Assembly (NCBI GenBank): GCA_014529385.2
Contig: CM043959.1
Span: forward strand, 10,940,809 to 11,004,808
DNA length: 64,000 nt
Direction: 5' to 3'
DNA from: Adiantum capillus-veneris
Lineage: Eukaryota > Streptophyta > Polypodiopsida > Polypodiales > Pteridaceae
The translations under genes and the position numbers were made by a program. Position 1 is the stretch's first letter. Every line of letters starts with the position of its first letter. This document shows positions 22,641-35,161 of the stretch, piece by piece. A model generated the notes under the pieces. That model saw only the letters and a program-made list of their open reading frames with translations. It ran no database searches and was not told the DNA's origin.

Positions 22641-23765
22641 GGACATGTAGTTTTGGTAAAATTACAATGCAATTAGGGAGATTGGAGTTTAGAGTCTAAA
22701 CAATGTTCATGAGTGGATATTGACATATGAAGCTACTAGCCTACTTCAAGGTAAAAAGAGCTAACTCATGAACAACCAAGTAAAACAAGTTGAGAATCCA
22801 CTATCTATATCTCTTGGAAGTAAGAGTGCAAGTTCAAAACACTAAGAGACCCTAAAAACATAATTCTACGTAAACATGGATGTAAGAACCCAGGGACAAA
22901 CACAACCAAAGTACGCTTAAATTCATCAATGCCCTTCTCTTCCCTAGGAGGTAAGAGCAGTTGGCTCAAACACAACTAGTGAATTCTAAGTAAGATACTA
23001 TCTGTGCTCACTTGGAAGTGAGAGTGTTGGCTCAAAAACAAGGCAAACACTATTGTATGCCCTAACTACAAATAGTGCCTACTAGGAAGTAAGAGTATCA
23101 TCTCATAACACCTAAGAGGTTTGTTTGGTGCACTGCTCTTGTCCACTTGGAAGTAAGAACAAACATTTAGAACAACCAAGAGAACAATTAGAAGTAAGAG
23201 CAAGTGCTTAAACAACCAAGAGAGCAATCACTACATTGTTGTTATGAAATGATTCTCAGGGGGTTAACTAAATTTCTACCCTAATCCACAAAGGTGATTG
23301 AAATTTACTATCCTAATCCATGACACATTTAACCTATATAACACATTAACCTCTATACATAGAGTGTAGTTTTGAGCCTTGGATATGTTTACTTACCTTC
23401 TCAAGAAAAGTCTTGCTGAAAAGAAACTACACCAAATATTGACCCCATTTGGACACCATCATTAGCTAAAACAATGTGGTTGATTTCTTGCAAAATGCAA
23501 ACATATCATGATTTAATTATCTGATTCAATTAGAGGCTCTAATCCTGAGGTTCTGCTCATACAAGCAATATTCCATTAGGAGTTTTCATATAAAACCTTC
23601 TTGCTTGTAACTTGTACACACTATTTTTCTCAATAATCCTCGGAGCAATAATGGAATCTTAGTGTCAAATTGTGCAATTTCCATTAGAGTCACAATAATT
23701 TCAAACAACTTAGTTACCATCTCAATAGAGAATAAATAACCATTTTATAGATAATCATTCACCCC
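22641..23765. other. Unassigned, with a degenerate repeat array
   Basis: No coding motif. The 22800-23235 part is an imperfect array (listed separately). The rest is AT-rich with no recognisable feature. Confidence 0.5.
22800..23235 (+). repeat. Degenerate array of GGAAGTAAGAG-containing units
   Basis: The core GGAAGT(A/G)AGAG or a one- or two-base variant appears at about 22816, 22947, 23014, 23095, 23149 and 23190. It is usually followed by a (T)GGCTCAAA or AACAACCAAGAG segment. Spacing is irregular (41-131 bp), so this is an old, eroded tandem array. Confidence 0.55.
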
Positions 23766-24300
23766 TTGTGGGCTTTGGCACAAAAATTTACTAATGGAAT
23801 CAATCAAAAATGGGATTCTCAAATATTGGTAGAAATAGACTTGAAGAAACCCCTCGAGAAAAATGTGGTTCTCAAAGACAAGATGGGTAACACACTACAT
23901 ACACAGAAGTTGGTCTTTAGCTACCTCCCATGCCTGCTTCTACTACTTCAAACAAGGACATTTAATCAAAGAATATCCAACCTCAGTGAAAAAGAGAAGG
24001 AAAGAAAAGCTAAAGAGGAAGCTATCAAAATAAATAACTCCCAAGATCCTTGCTCTAGATGGACCAAACAGGGAAAACAAACAAATCAATGCAAATAAAT
24101 CTCAAGGTCAAGGAGAAACAATAGATTTGGTGCTCTTCTAGATGATGGTTTTGATCGTACAAATTTGGTTGAAATAGAAAATCTCAATGCACATGATGCT
24201 TATGATGATGAGAGTTCCCCTAAAAATATTTTCCCCTCTCCACCTAGCTCATTTGAGTTTCCCCAGCTAAAGGATGAAGATACGTGAGAACAATTTGCAA
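23766..24300 (+). pseudogene. LINE ORF1-like (DUF4283 / CCHC_4 type)
   Basis: Frame 23766-24098 carries VEIDLKKPLEKNVVLKDKMG, then a KLVFSYLP segment. This matches the VEVDLSKPLP...Y-x-LP boundary that precedes the zinc knuckle in plant LINE ORF1 and related proteins. The knuckle cysteines are not in frame. A Lys/Glu-rich tail and an acidic stretch (GALLDDGFDRTNLVEIEN) follow up to about 24290. ORF1 proteins bind RNA. It is on the same strand as the LINE RT 3 kb further on, but continuity between them is not shown. Confidence 0.5.
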
Positions 24301-25290
24301 AATTTGATGAGCTTTTCCTCCACATGGAAGGACTGAAATTCAACTAAGTGCTTCCCAAACTCAATGGGGAGACCTGCATAGAGTTAAAAACCAGCCATAA
24401 GTGTGGGAGTGCATCCTGATGCAGTAGGGGGCACTAGTGATCATAATTCTGCAAAGGCGGAACAAATGGGGTAGCTGGGATTGAAAAGAGGAGAGTGGAA
24501 CATGGAAATGAAGCTTGCATCTTGGAGAAACTCTATAAATTATCCACAATATAACTTAGATGATGGGTGGATTTAGAGGAGGTCCTTTAAAGACAGGAAA
24601 ATTGAATCTTGAGGACAAATACCAATGCAACCAACATCATTCACAAAGTCCCGACTAGGGAATGTCAAATAAGTGGTCATCTATGAGAAAATATGTCTGT
24701 AGGATGGAACCAAAAATGGCCTCTATGAGGAATAGCTCCACCCTTTTGTACTCATATGTGAAGTGGGAAAGAGTGTACCTCATGATGCAACTTGTCGACC
24801 CCTAGTGGAAAGAAATCGGGGAGAAGATACCCTACTTGGTTGTAGTCCCACAATAGAAATACAAATTTTACACCCAAACAAAAGGGTGATGGTGACTAGT
24901 TGAGACAAAATGTTGACATCTACATTCCACGAATAATGTGCGTGGGAGACCCATTCCTATTTCCCCCCCCCCTTTTTTTGGACGCAGCAAGAGAGTAAAA
25001 TCCAAAGCACTTCCCATGCAAGGGATGCTTTATCAATGGTCCAAAACCTTATGTTTATTACAAATACTCATAAACGTTGTGCCAATTTGATCCCCTGTAG
25101 CCCCACGACCAACGATGGCTAGAAAGGGGCTTGGATGACTAGTAAAAATGCACCCCAACATAATTGACAAAAAGTGAATTGGGTGCATGCTCATAGTGGG
25201 GAGGTGATTTCTCTCCCCGCTATGAGTAAGTATAGAATAGAGGAGGACATTGTCCTCTCTTGGACCAAGATTTTAGAAAGTATCACAAGT

Positions 25291-25291
<1 letters not shown>

Positions 25292-25348
<57 letters not shown>
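25292..25348 (+). repeat. C31 followed by (AC)13
   Basis: C-run 25292-25322 runs straight into alternating AC to 25348. Confidence 0.9.
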
Positions 25349-25353
<5 letters not shown>

Positions 25354-25757
25354 TTGCGGTCCACGATAGACCAAAATCATCAAGGGAAGGGAGGAAAATC
25401 AACTCAAATTAATCGGCTAAGATCCTTGTCATTGCCCGCAATAATATGGTTGACACCCCAAGCAGGCCCTCATCATCACTATCTCACACGAGGTTGGCCC
25501 AAAGGGGATCTAGGACCTAGGTTGAGGAGGGACACTCAACTTTGATCTCCATTGTTCGATTGTCACGATGAACTAGGGACAAAAAATGTGCCATGAGTTC
25601 ATAGTTTACCCACCTCAAGTTCACCCCTAATTCATCAGCCTCACAAGGCATGCGAGTCAACCAACACCTCCCAATTTCCACACAAAATCCCTACCGTCAT
25701 GCTAGGTTGTGTTGGTGACCATGTTAGCAGGTTTGACAATGACCATGTTGGTGCACT

Positions 25758-25850
25758 CGAGTTTACCCACCCCTAGTTCACCCTATTTCACTGCTAGTTT
25801 ACCCTTAGTTTACCCAGCCTTAGTTTACCCTAGTTCACCCCTAGTTCAGA
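25758..25850 (+). repeat. Short minisatellite of (C)CTAGTT(T/C)ACC units
   Basis: About seven imperfect 11-14 bp units (AGTTTACCC, CTAGTTCACC, TTAGTTTACCC) in tandem. Two further units lie at about 25608-25630. Confidence 0.7.
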
Positions 25851-27399
25851 GAGAAATTGTACAATTGAGATCAAATCCACTATGCACCGCCAAATTTGGG
25901 CCCTAGATCCCCTCGGGCTCGCCTCTATGTGATATAGTGACAAGGGAGGCCAAGCAAGATGGCTAGAGTAATGATGGGAAGAAAGCTTGGGTCTGGGGCA
26001 CTAATAAGCACACTAAAGCCTCATTTGGAAAGGCCTTAAAATGTACGCTGAGCTCAACTTTCCTTTTTGCAAGTATTGAGGTTCTTAATCAAACTTGGAA
26101 GGGGGCAGCTTGATTTGATAATTTCAATGCCAGTAGCCAAGTATCTTTTTCCTTCAGGTTATTCAATTGGAGAGTAGGTCTATTGCATGGTATGCAAGGA
26201 TTTTGCTTGCCTTCAATGGAAGAGTTAAGAACCGTCAGATGCGAGGAATGGAGGTGCAAAAATTAATGATCTTTGTCAAGCTCAACATTAATGGTTAAAA
26301 TAGGGGAGTGTGGAGTACGTAATGTTGCAAAAGAAATGGAACGTAGTGGGACTCACATATTTAGGGTGCATGGCCCCTTGGAATGGCGGGATATTAGGGT
26401 CTGACAAAACGGGGGCAAGGGAACTAATCACCTTGGCCTCCCAGGGTCTCAGAGTATGAACTTCAGATGGGCATTGTGAACGCTCTATTTATTCAACTCT
26501 TCTCTTTAAATTTGAAAGAAGGATGGATTCATGGGATCTTTGGTAGTTAGCCTAAAAGAGAGACCCTGTATTTTAAGTGCGTTAGCCATGAATTTTTGTA
26601 GACTAGGTAGGAAGGGCCTTGGCCCTTTTGGTAGGAGGAAATTGGAACCTTAGGAGGGCTCCCTAATAGACCCTTTAAAGAGGGCCCTTGAAAAAAAGTA
26701 ATAAGTGCCTCATAGGATGCTCTAAAGCAAAGGGCCCTCCACCTAAATTTTCTCTCAAAAAGTTTAGGGGGGTCATTCAACCAGCCCTTACATTTAATAA
26801 ACGCCTTTACAAATTGTTGTAGGGGGTCAACCAGTAAAAAAGGGGATGTGTACTCTGAATTTCCTTATGCAGTTGAACTGGATACTTGTTGTTGGTGGGC
26901 ACACATGGGGATTTGTAAAGGGCCCTACAAACTTAGAGGGGCCCTTTTTTAAAATGTTGATTTAGAGGGCTTATGGGGGAGCTCTCTTAGAAGGCGTACA
27001 CAGAAGAGGTGGATAAGGACCTTGACTTTAAGGTTTTCTAAATACCTTTCTTTCCATCGAAAGGGATGACTAGACATTGACCTTTTGATAGTCAATGATT
27101 TGGACCTTCAATTCCTTGGCCACACTAGGGTCTAGAGGTTGGTGGATGTTTTGATCAATGGTTGGTTACGGTGAAGTTGGTGTGTGACACGGTGAGCTTG
27201 AAACCTCCTCCACTCATCTCTTCTTGCATCACAACTTTTGTGACTCTTTGCAGAGGCAAAGGCAACAAATAATGGGGAAGTCACATAGTCCGTAGTGAAC
27301 CGACATGCGGTGAGTTTTGAGAAGATCGTGAAAAGAGTCTCATACAATGTAGTGCTTTTTATGTCAAGCCCCCCAAGAGGCCTAAGCAAGGATTGAGGC

Positions 27400-28470
27400 T
27401 AGAATTGAAATCCTCGAGAGCCATCAACAAAAGATTGGAAGTGTGGGATTGTTTAAGGCATGCAAAGAGTGATTTCTCTTCTATTGATAGGGCGTCGTAG
27501 AAGTTTGTAGAGTTCCGGAAAGAGATGTAAGCTGAAACATAGAGGAGCGAGATGCTCTCAAAAAATTCATGCTCACGATCATCAAATTGGCTAGATGCAG
27601 AGTGGTATGCATAGTGGAGGCGAATGAAGACTATGCTAGGGGGGAAGCAAAAAAAGAGAGGTTGTTCTAGGGTGGAGTAGAAAGAGAGGGGACACTCAAC
27701 TCTTGCAAGACCAAAACAATGAGCTGCAGGTAGATGAAGAGAAGATTGAGGAGATTTGGAAGGATCATGCTGCTTGCATCTTTGACAATCCCTTCGAATA
27801 GAGCAAGGACCTAGAGCATTGGTGTGATCATGCTTTGCAACTTTGACCGAGGCTGGAGGTCCTTAATGACCCTCTGGCTTGGGTTAAGGTTAGGTATGTA
27901 TGTCACAAGATCAAGCGGCATAAAGTAGCTGGGATAAACATCATTCCTCTTGAATTTATCAAGATCCTTGTTAAGGACAAGCACAAAAAAAAACAAATAA
28001 AAATGAACCAAGTACAAACATTGGAAGAGCAGTCTTCAAGCTGCTTTGAACTTGGTTCAATTTAGGGAAGTTGCCAAAGACCATCTTCCATGGTAGTGGT
28101 GTGTATCCCAAAGAAGGGTGATCTTTCTAATCTCGATAACTACAGAGATACATCCCTTATTCCAATTTCTCTAAAGCTCTTGACCTCAATTTTTTTGATC
28201 AATAGGAACTTAGTGAAGCTCCAAGAAAGGAATTTTTTCTTGCATGGCCATGCTAAGTTTTGAGCTTAGGAGGAACTTTGTGGGGCACAAGTGATTGCCT
28301 TAAAAGATATTGTATTGTGATGGAAGGTCATGAAGAAACCAACATGTGCAACATGCATTACTTTCAAAAGACACACACGGTACCGCACGGCGTGCTCTTT
28401 TTTAAGATGGAAGCATTACAAAATATTTGGACCTTGGAAGGGCCCTTAACCTTCCCTTTGGATTAAGGGA
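27400..28470 (+). pseudogene. Non-LTR (LINE) reverse transcriptase
   Basis: Several frames give a continuous LINE RT. First comes a linker like NNELQVDEEKIEEIWKDH and KIKRHKVAGINIIPLEF (about 27710-27960). Then IPKKGDLSNLDNYRDTSLIP with SLKLLTSIF (28108-28200), a frame change, EELCGAQVIALKDIV, and finally THTVPHGVLFFKMEAL (28374-28425), where YDTVPHGALF is usual. The catalytic FADD box lies beyond the readable part and was not seen. LINEs copy themselves by target-primed reverse transcription. The clade is not resolved. Confidence 0.75.
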
Positions 28471-28583
28471 AGGTTAGGAACTGGCCAATGAGAGGAGGGT
28501 GGTGATATTACTTAGTAGCTAGAAATGGTAGGGGGACCTCTATTTTGATTCTTTCATCATGTCATTGTCCCTAGAGAGAAAGA

Positions 28584-28599
28584 GGGGGGGGGGGGGGGG
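28584..28599 (+). repeat. Homopolymer G16
   Basis: 16 consecutive G. Confidence 0.9.
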
Positions 28600-28858
28600 C
28601 TGCCATGATTGAGAAAGACCCTTTGAGGGAAAAGGACCCACCCACCCTATTTAATAAAGAAAATCCATATACAAAAAACCCCAAAAACGTGATTTTTTTC
28701 AAAATCCTAAAGTGACATTTTCCCCTCTCCAACCCCCCAAACTATTATAATATAAAAAAAGAAAATTTTCCCTTTGCAAACCTCTTCCCTCCCTCTTTTA
28801 CACTACTCAAACCTCCCACTCTCTCTCTACCATTGTCTCTCCACAAACCCAAGGTCTT

Positions 28859-28930
28859 CATTGCTACAAATCAAAGATGGCGAGTTCCACCACTCATTGC
28901 TACAAATCAAATATGGCTAGTTCCACCACT
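28859..28930 (+). repeat. 36-bp tandem duplication
   Basis: Two adjacent copies starting CATTGCTACAAATCAAA, differing at two bases. Unit length keeps reading frame. Confidence 0.9.
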
Positions 28931-30741
28931 TAGAAGATCCAAACATGATATACAAGACTTCTACCGCACAACACCAAAGATCTTTTGGGTACCAATGGCT
29001 TTTAAGAAGGGTACTTGGGTGTTTATGTAGCCCTCTACATCGGGACCACATTGAGTGCGACGTCCGGATGTCTTGGACCGTCACTAAAAGGGAGGGCTTG
29101 TTGATTTCAAATAGAAAAAAGATGGAATGGTTACTGTTGTGTTATTTGGTCTTTGGTCCAAGATTCATACCCACTTTGAATGTTTATAATTGTTTACTCA
29201 TACTTGTTCTTACTACCATACTTGTTATTGCATCCATATTTCCTTCATCCCTATTCTAAGAACAACCACTTCAATCCCTCTCCAATACCTTCATGGATAT
29301 GCATGCTCACATTGGTGAGGTGATGTTTGCTAGAGTCTCCACAAAATACCTCACCAATTGACATATATTCTTCTACTCCCACAAGTATGTGATACCCCAC
29401 TAAGCCAGGGTGGTTTGATAAGATTGAGGACATTGATTCCCTTACACTCCAAAATTTCTAACAAAAATCTTTGATATGTGTTCACTGCTTAGCTTCAAGA
29501 AAAAGGTGGTGAATGATTTACAAGGTTCTTTTAAGCCTAGCAAAACATCAAGGTTGGTTGGGCTAGGTTGATTCTACCATGTTCATGTGTTTGTGCATGC
29601 CTTTTGGAACTTACCTTTTTCTCAAACACCTGCTATGTTTTGCTGCAAAGATATACCATTAGATGCTTAAACGCTATATTAGGTGACAAATGGGGGTATG
29701 TAGAAGGATTTTGTAATGGCAATCATTACAAGTGCATTGTGTCGGATCATCATTATTGCATGAGATGGGAATAGCAAAGATACATGCACAAAGTTTATAC
29801 TTCAAAGGGAATAACAAAGATACATGTGCAAAGTTTATACTTTAAAGCTGTGTACTCTAAAGTAATGACTTTAAAATAGTTTCTTTATTTATTCATGAAT
29901 TCAATGCATTTATGGATAACTTGGATGGCTCAAAAGTTGCAAGGATACATGAACTCTCCCCTAGGATTAAATACTCTCAAAAAGATTGATCACTAGGTAA
30001 GAAACAATAGGATGTTTGAAATCATGAAAGCACTGCCAACAAGGACATTACCTTTTGTACATGTATTCTTGCGATTACCTAGATACAAAAAACCAAGATC
30101 CACACTTTATGTGCGGTTTAGTTATGATCGGTGGCTATGAAAAAATGCAAAATGGATACCACTTTAAAATCAATTACTAGTGGGTTCACTTTGTAATCTA
30201 GGTTCTTTCTTCTTCTATACTATTTGATTCTTTGTTGTTTGACTATTGAGGTTCCCTCGACCAGGCCTACCTGGTGTTCTTGATTGGTGTTTCTTTTGTA
30301 GATGTACCCATAATTCCTTGGGTCTGGTGGTGGTTTATTTGCCTAAAATTATTGTTTTTGTATGTCAACAATTGGATGCTTTGGAAAGGCTTTTGTTGCA
30401 GCATTGGGTATGTCCTTTTGGACCCAAATATAATTATTTGAGTTTTGAAGCAATGATTTGGGAATTTGCATTTGCTTAGTTCTCTATATGCTTGGTTTCT
30501 TAGGCTTTTGTAAATTTTTGAAGGATTTTGACTATGTATTTTTCCTTAGTAATAGCCATATATGATCTATTATAGCCAACAATGCTTCTTGTCATAGACC
30601 ATTGTGAACAAATTGTAAAGTATTTTTTGACCAATTTGGTTGTGCTTGACATGTATGCATCAAGGTACTCCTAAAATGATTGGTTTAGTGATTTCATGGT
30701 CAGTAATGATGTGGAAAAATACTTGGGGTGCACTATTGAGA

Positions 30742-30764
30742 CCCCCCCCCCCCCCCCCCCCCCC
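30742..30764 (+). repeat. Homopolymer C23
   Basis: 23 consecutive C. Confidence 0.9.
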
Positions 30765-31210
30765 TTCCCCCTTTCCACCTATATACCACACATTCAAGGG
30801 TATCTAAAAATCTTTGTTTTTAATATGTTTGAATCAATAAAATGACCTTCTAATTTTAGGATTTTCTTCCAAAATGGTACATAAGACTCCCTTCTGTTCA
30901 TGTATCTCTGTTAATTTTTCTAAAATATTTGCATTAAAAACCACTATTGCTAAACTCACGTGGTACATTAACATGATTCACCCCCAATTAATATATTGAA
31001 AAATATACGCTCTAGACTAATTATGATTCCCTTATTGGCGGCTTTTAGCTTTGGTTGTTGCTAAAAATCTAGAGGTTTAGTAGTCATTTGACAATAAATG
31101 GAATGGCTTCTGACATTTGCTCTTATTTCAAGATCCATTTGTTCTTTTTAAAGATCTATAAGGTGATTGTACATTGACTTTAACATTCATTCCTCCTAGC
31201 TAGTTATTTG

Positions 31211-32060
31211 TCATTTAAATAACAAGAAATGGTGCTTGGGGTTGCAAGGTTTGTTTTGGCATTTCTTATTGTGGTGATTGAAAACATGATTTGTACTTGA
31301 GGATGTAGATTTTTGACTCCTCTCGAGATTCATAAAATTTTGCCTCCTCTTGATCTTCACAAAATTTTGATTACTATTCAGCCTTTTATTCTTTGGCAGC
31401 ATGTGCTTTTTCAAGCATCTCACATGTATGTGGAAGGTGATACTTAAGCCTACAACAACTAATCCCGTTAGGAATCTCTCCTCCATCCAATGTAGCAAGT
31501 TTGATGACACCTCTTGGGTATATAAATTGGATCACAAAGGGTCCATTTCCTTGCTTTTTTAGTTTTTTTTTTGGTTTGCATATTGTTTTAAGGTGTATAC
31601 CAAGACATAATCACCTAATGCAAACTCTTTGTTTTAACATGTTGACCTTTGAATTCTTCCATGTGGTATTTTTGAGTTCATATTCCTGTGATGGCTCTAA
31701 GAATGTCTCATCAAATTGTTCAAGTTACTAATTCTTTACGATAGTTCATGTCTTGTCCATTCTAATTCCGTAGATGCAGAGTAGAAAGTAAAAATTCCAA
31801 GAGAAATATAGCATTAAGACAAAGACCAATTGAATGATGTTGTGTCTATAGCTATTTTGTATGCAACCCAATATGCTTATAAAGTTGAATGTAGCTTTTG
31901 GTCTCAATTTGACTTAGATTCAAACAAAATTTTGATAAGCACCGTACACAATATCTTGTTTTTACTTTCGACCTATCCTTTGGATTATGGATAGTATGGT
32001 GTAGATTTTTGATTGAGAGATACCCCTCTCCAGGGGTCTATGCAAAAATGTACAATTTAC
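31211..32060 (-). pseudogene. Ty3/gypsy integrase C-terminal remnant
   Basis: Right to left: a YHPQ/GQVES-like region around 31960 is only hinted at. LLAYWVAYKIAID (integrase core end), GDYVLVYTLK and a WITKGPFPCF-like region on the opposite reading follow, then LLHWMEERFLTG and TFHIHVRCLKKHM in the open frame 31211-31510. The same order (GNGPFVI, KLATLDGGEI, YH-L) is seen at 17150-17400, so both derive from one gypsy family. It is broken into at least four frames. Confidence 0.6.
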
Positions 32061-32276
32061 ACTTTTATACAATTGCAATATACTTCACATTTGCGGAAGC
32101 ATTTTCATAGAGGAGGAATTCTCGACGCCCGACCTAGCATGGTGTTTAGGACATGTGCCAGATTGCATTTAGAGGCACCTAGAGACTAGTGCTACCCTTG
32201 AATGGGTGATATGAATCAAAGCGTACTAAAGAAAAATAACAAGGTTGAGGGTGCATATAAGTGTACACCCCATTGT

Positions 32277-32320
<44 letters not shown>

Positions 32321-33520
32321 GTGGAGGGTAAAATAGAGTGCACAAAGACATATGAGAATGAAAAAAGAGTCTTTAAATACCCTATCTAAATAAAATAGGC
32401 AACCATAAATTAATGCAATAATAAAATTTGGACATGCCATACCATCAAAATAATAATGATAGCATCGGACCTGTGTAGGGATCACCCAATCCATCGATTC
32501 TTCTGCTCTATTACAGACAAAGGGAATTTCACTTCGTAGGGAGCGAGCTAGAACATCTCCAATCTACCTGAGCCAGAGATAGGCTGAGGCTGCTTCGCCT
32601 CCCTCCATGAACCTGAGCTCTCAAATGATCCCAAATACCAGCAAGTGGTATAATATCAACACCAATCATACCAGTTAGGCTCCATGCCTCTTTAATGCCC
32701 AACATTGGGTGTTTAGAAAAAACCAAGGCAAGATCCATGACACGTTAGCTATGTGGGTCATTCAATCCCTGATTCACTAATCGTGTAGATGAGCGTAACA
32801 AAAAATAATTCCTAGGCAACACCCTCGATCCAGCAAAGCCCTAGGCCAACGACCCTTTTGTCTAGGGCTAAGCAATCATATGATCCTAGTCTTGTAGCGA
32901 TGTTGCCATGAGAAAAGTAACACATGAGTCCAATCACAATAGCATCTTCCATATGCACAAACATTCTTTTCCAAGCAGTTAGGTTGTGCAAGGTCTCTAC
33001 CCTTACGCATACACCATGAACCATCAAAACCACTCCATGATACAATCCAAAACCATAAACCATAATCCAATCTCATCCAAAATTTTGACTAGTGCAGTGG
33101 GCAGCAAGTTGACCATAAGTCTTTGCTCGTGCCAAATTTTCACATGAAATCTAGATGAAAAAAGTTCTAAATGATTTGTTTAATCTCTGGTGTAAAGGGT
33201 TTGATCTAATTTATAGCGATTTGAGAGATATGACTAGAACAATGTTCCTACCGCTGACACGATGCGTAGATACGTAAAGGTCCAATAAACCAATTCTTGC
33301 TTTGATCGAGGTTCTACCCTAGTAAGTACTTACATCTCGGCTCTCAAATTTTAAAACTTCTACTTGTACACTTAGATTCACATTCTCTTCCTTATACCAT
33401 TCTTCTCCCCAAGAGGTATATGTTGGCGGCAATGCAATGAAGTAGTTTACATGGCCTTGTCGTTCATTGACATCATCTCTATAGAAATACTCCCTTGGAT
33501 TCACTACCATTGGGTATGCT
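32061..33520 (-). other. Decayed minus-strand coding-like stretch, family unknown
   Basis: Several minus-strand frames (33319-33510, 32812-33063, 32529-32738) read as one eroded protein with Trp/Tyr-rich segments such as LPPTYTSWGEEWYKEE and WKRMFVHMEDAIVIGLMCYF. It lies between Gag-like and integrase remnants on the same strand, so it is probably part of that retroelement. I cannot name the domain. An (AG)n tract is at 32280-32317. Confidence 0.35.
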
Positions 33521-34914
33521 GGAGAAAAGTACCAAACACATCTAGGCTTCTCATAGTCATCGAAAGTGATGGTAACATTGTGAGGATTGGACTTAAGGAT
33601 AGGTCCATAGACTTTACTAAACCAGTCTTGAGGTACATAATAGAATTGGTTGCCGCTACTTGACTTCTTTCAGACCCGAATTATGACTTTCTCATAGAAG
33701 CCATATCTTTGGTTGAGCATGAGTGCCTTCTTACTAAGGATGATTCTGTGGGGATTGGTATATCCAGAAGTGAGAATAGGTTAAGATTAAAAAATATATT
33801 TGTACTTTGACGTCGCCCTTCTAAAGATTTTCCTTGACCCATAGCTGTGGGTTGACTATGTACCTATCAGGTACTTGGGTTTGATGTTCAAATGGTGCAT
33901 TGACATGCAATTCCCATGCTATGTAGGAGTTTGGAACAAGATAATCTCTAGTCCCCTTCAAAGCTCAAACCACTTCAACTACCCAATAGACATTGAATCC
34001 AACCGTAGAGTTGAAAAAAACATTTCTTGCAAAGTCACTTGGAAGTTTATCTAGACGGTTAAGGGTATTCATCTAAAAACAAAACAAGGAGAAAGAAGAC
34101 TTAGTACACATGGAAACCAAAATTGAATCTATGCTCTTTATTGATTAAAATTTGATTTTTTATGGCTTCTTACAACATTATGGGTGCTTTGGGGCTAACT
34201 CTCTAAAAACTCTTTTAGCTCTCATGACTGGATATTCTCCTAGGCTTCTCATATGAAACTATGGTCTATAGTTATCCTCTAACTTTTCTTTCCCTATAAT
34301 AACTGCAAGTGCTTCAAACTTCTTGGCAACTTCAACAATCCTAAGCATTTGTGAACGCATTGCCAAGTAGTAGTACATATACCCTAGGCCTAGCCACATC
34401 CTAAGTTGAAGTAGTCTAAGGTAGGCACAAACCAATGCCTTGGGTTGTCATTTGATGTAGATAAAGAATTGGCAAAAGGGTTCTTGATGGCGAGTGAGGT
34501 AACTACAGTCAACACTCTTCCAACAAGTTGTAGTCCCTGGTGTTGGGAAGACTTCTTGGCAACTTCAACAATCCTAAGCATTTGTGAACGCATTTCCAAG
34601 TAGTAGTACATATACCCTAGGCCTAGCCACATCCTAAGTTGAAGTAGCCTAAGGTAGGCACAAACCAATGCCTTGGGTTGTCATTTGATGTAGATAAAGA
34701 ATTGGCAGAAGGGTTCTTGATGGCGAGTGAGGTAACTACAGTCAACACTCTTCCAACAAGTTGTAGTCCCTGGTGTTGAGAAGACTTTGGTCTCGATTTG
34801 AAGGTAAAAGATTTGCCTTGCATCTTTTGATAATTGTGCTGTCATATTGTTGGATACTATGGACAAAACCTTATTCCCCTTGCTAAAGAATTTAGATGTC
34901 ACCTTAGGAGCCAT
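33521..34914 (-). pseudogene. Gag-like region of a minus-strand LTR element
   Basis: The frame starts at 34914 (MAPKVTSKFFSKGNKVLSI), 248 bp inside an iMet primer-binding site at 35162-35174. This is the place of gag in a minus-strand LTR element. A 233-bp tandem duplication (34319-34784) shifts the frame. Reading continues as FNLGCG, YMYYYLEMRSQMLRIVEVAKK and an eroded LDKLPSDFARN segment near 34030. No knuckle was found and no known Gag family was recognised. The call rests on position relative to the primer-binding site. Confidence 0.45.
34319..34784 (-). repeat. 233-bp tandem duplication
   Basis: 34319-34551 and 34552-34784 are nearly identical and adjacent. 233 is not a multiple of three, so the duplication disrupts the reading frame it lies in. 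Confidence 0.95.
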
Positions 34915-35161
34915 TTGTTAACTACAAAACAAACATTCAAAGAAATTATTAACACTTATAGGACACTTCAATCACTTCATTATAACCGAAGACCACATAA
35001 ATCCATACAAGACGACAAGTCAAGCAGGTGTCACCAATTGCTTTCACTCATAGATGCATCGTCAACATAATATTCTTTTTCTCAAATAGCATGCACGAAT
35101 GTGTACATGATGCATGACTAACCCGACTGGTATTAGGCTTCAAGCTATCCCCATAACCTTA

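Larger units (their letters stand above)
24301..27399. other. Unassigned region
   Basis: Where a LINE endonuclease would be expected if the flanking LINE parts belonged together, but no endonuclease motif was found. Contains C31/(AC)n at 25292-25348, a short minisatellite at 25758-25850, and GGGCCC-centred inverted repeats at 26609-26739. Other frames show nothing recognisable. Confidence 0.5.
28471..31210. other. Unassigned region
   Basis: Contains G16 (28584-28599), a 36-bp in-frame tandem duplication (28859-28930) and C23 (30742-30764). A 104-codon + frame at 28945-29259 ends in a hydrophobic stretch, but I could not match it to a family. Otherwise AT-rich with no coding signal. Confidence 0.5.

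Noticed and set aside
22800-23235. CRISPR-like array
   Set aside because: Irregular spacing, diverged units and a eukaryotic transposon context. The same applies to 5630-5843 and 59949-60326.
25758-25850. Interstitial telomere repeat (TTTACCC looks like TTTAGGG/CCCTAAA)
   Set aside because: Units vary and contain TTTACCC, not the plant telomere sequence on either strand, and the period is 11-14 bp.
28945-29259. A possible palmitoyltransferase-like hydrophobic segment (LVFGPRFIPTL...)
   Set aside because: Only a short resemblance to the GPD/transmembrane start of that family. The DHHC core, the DPG motif and any continuing frame are absent.
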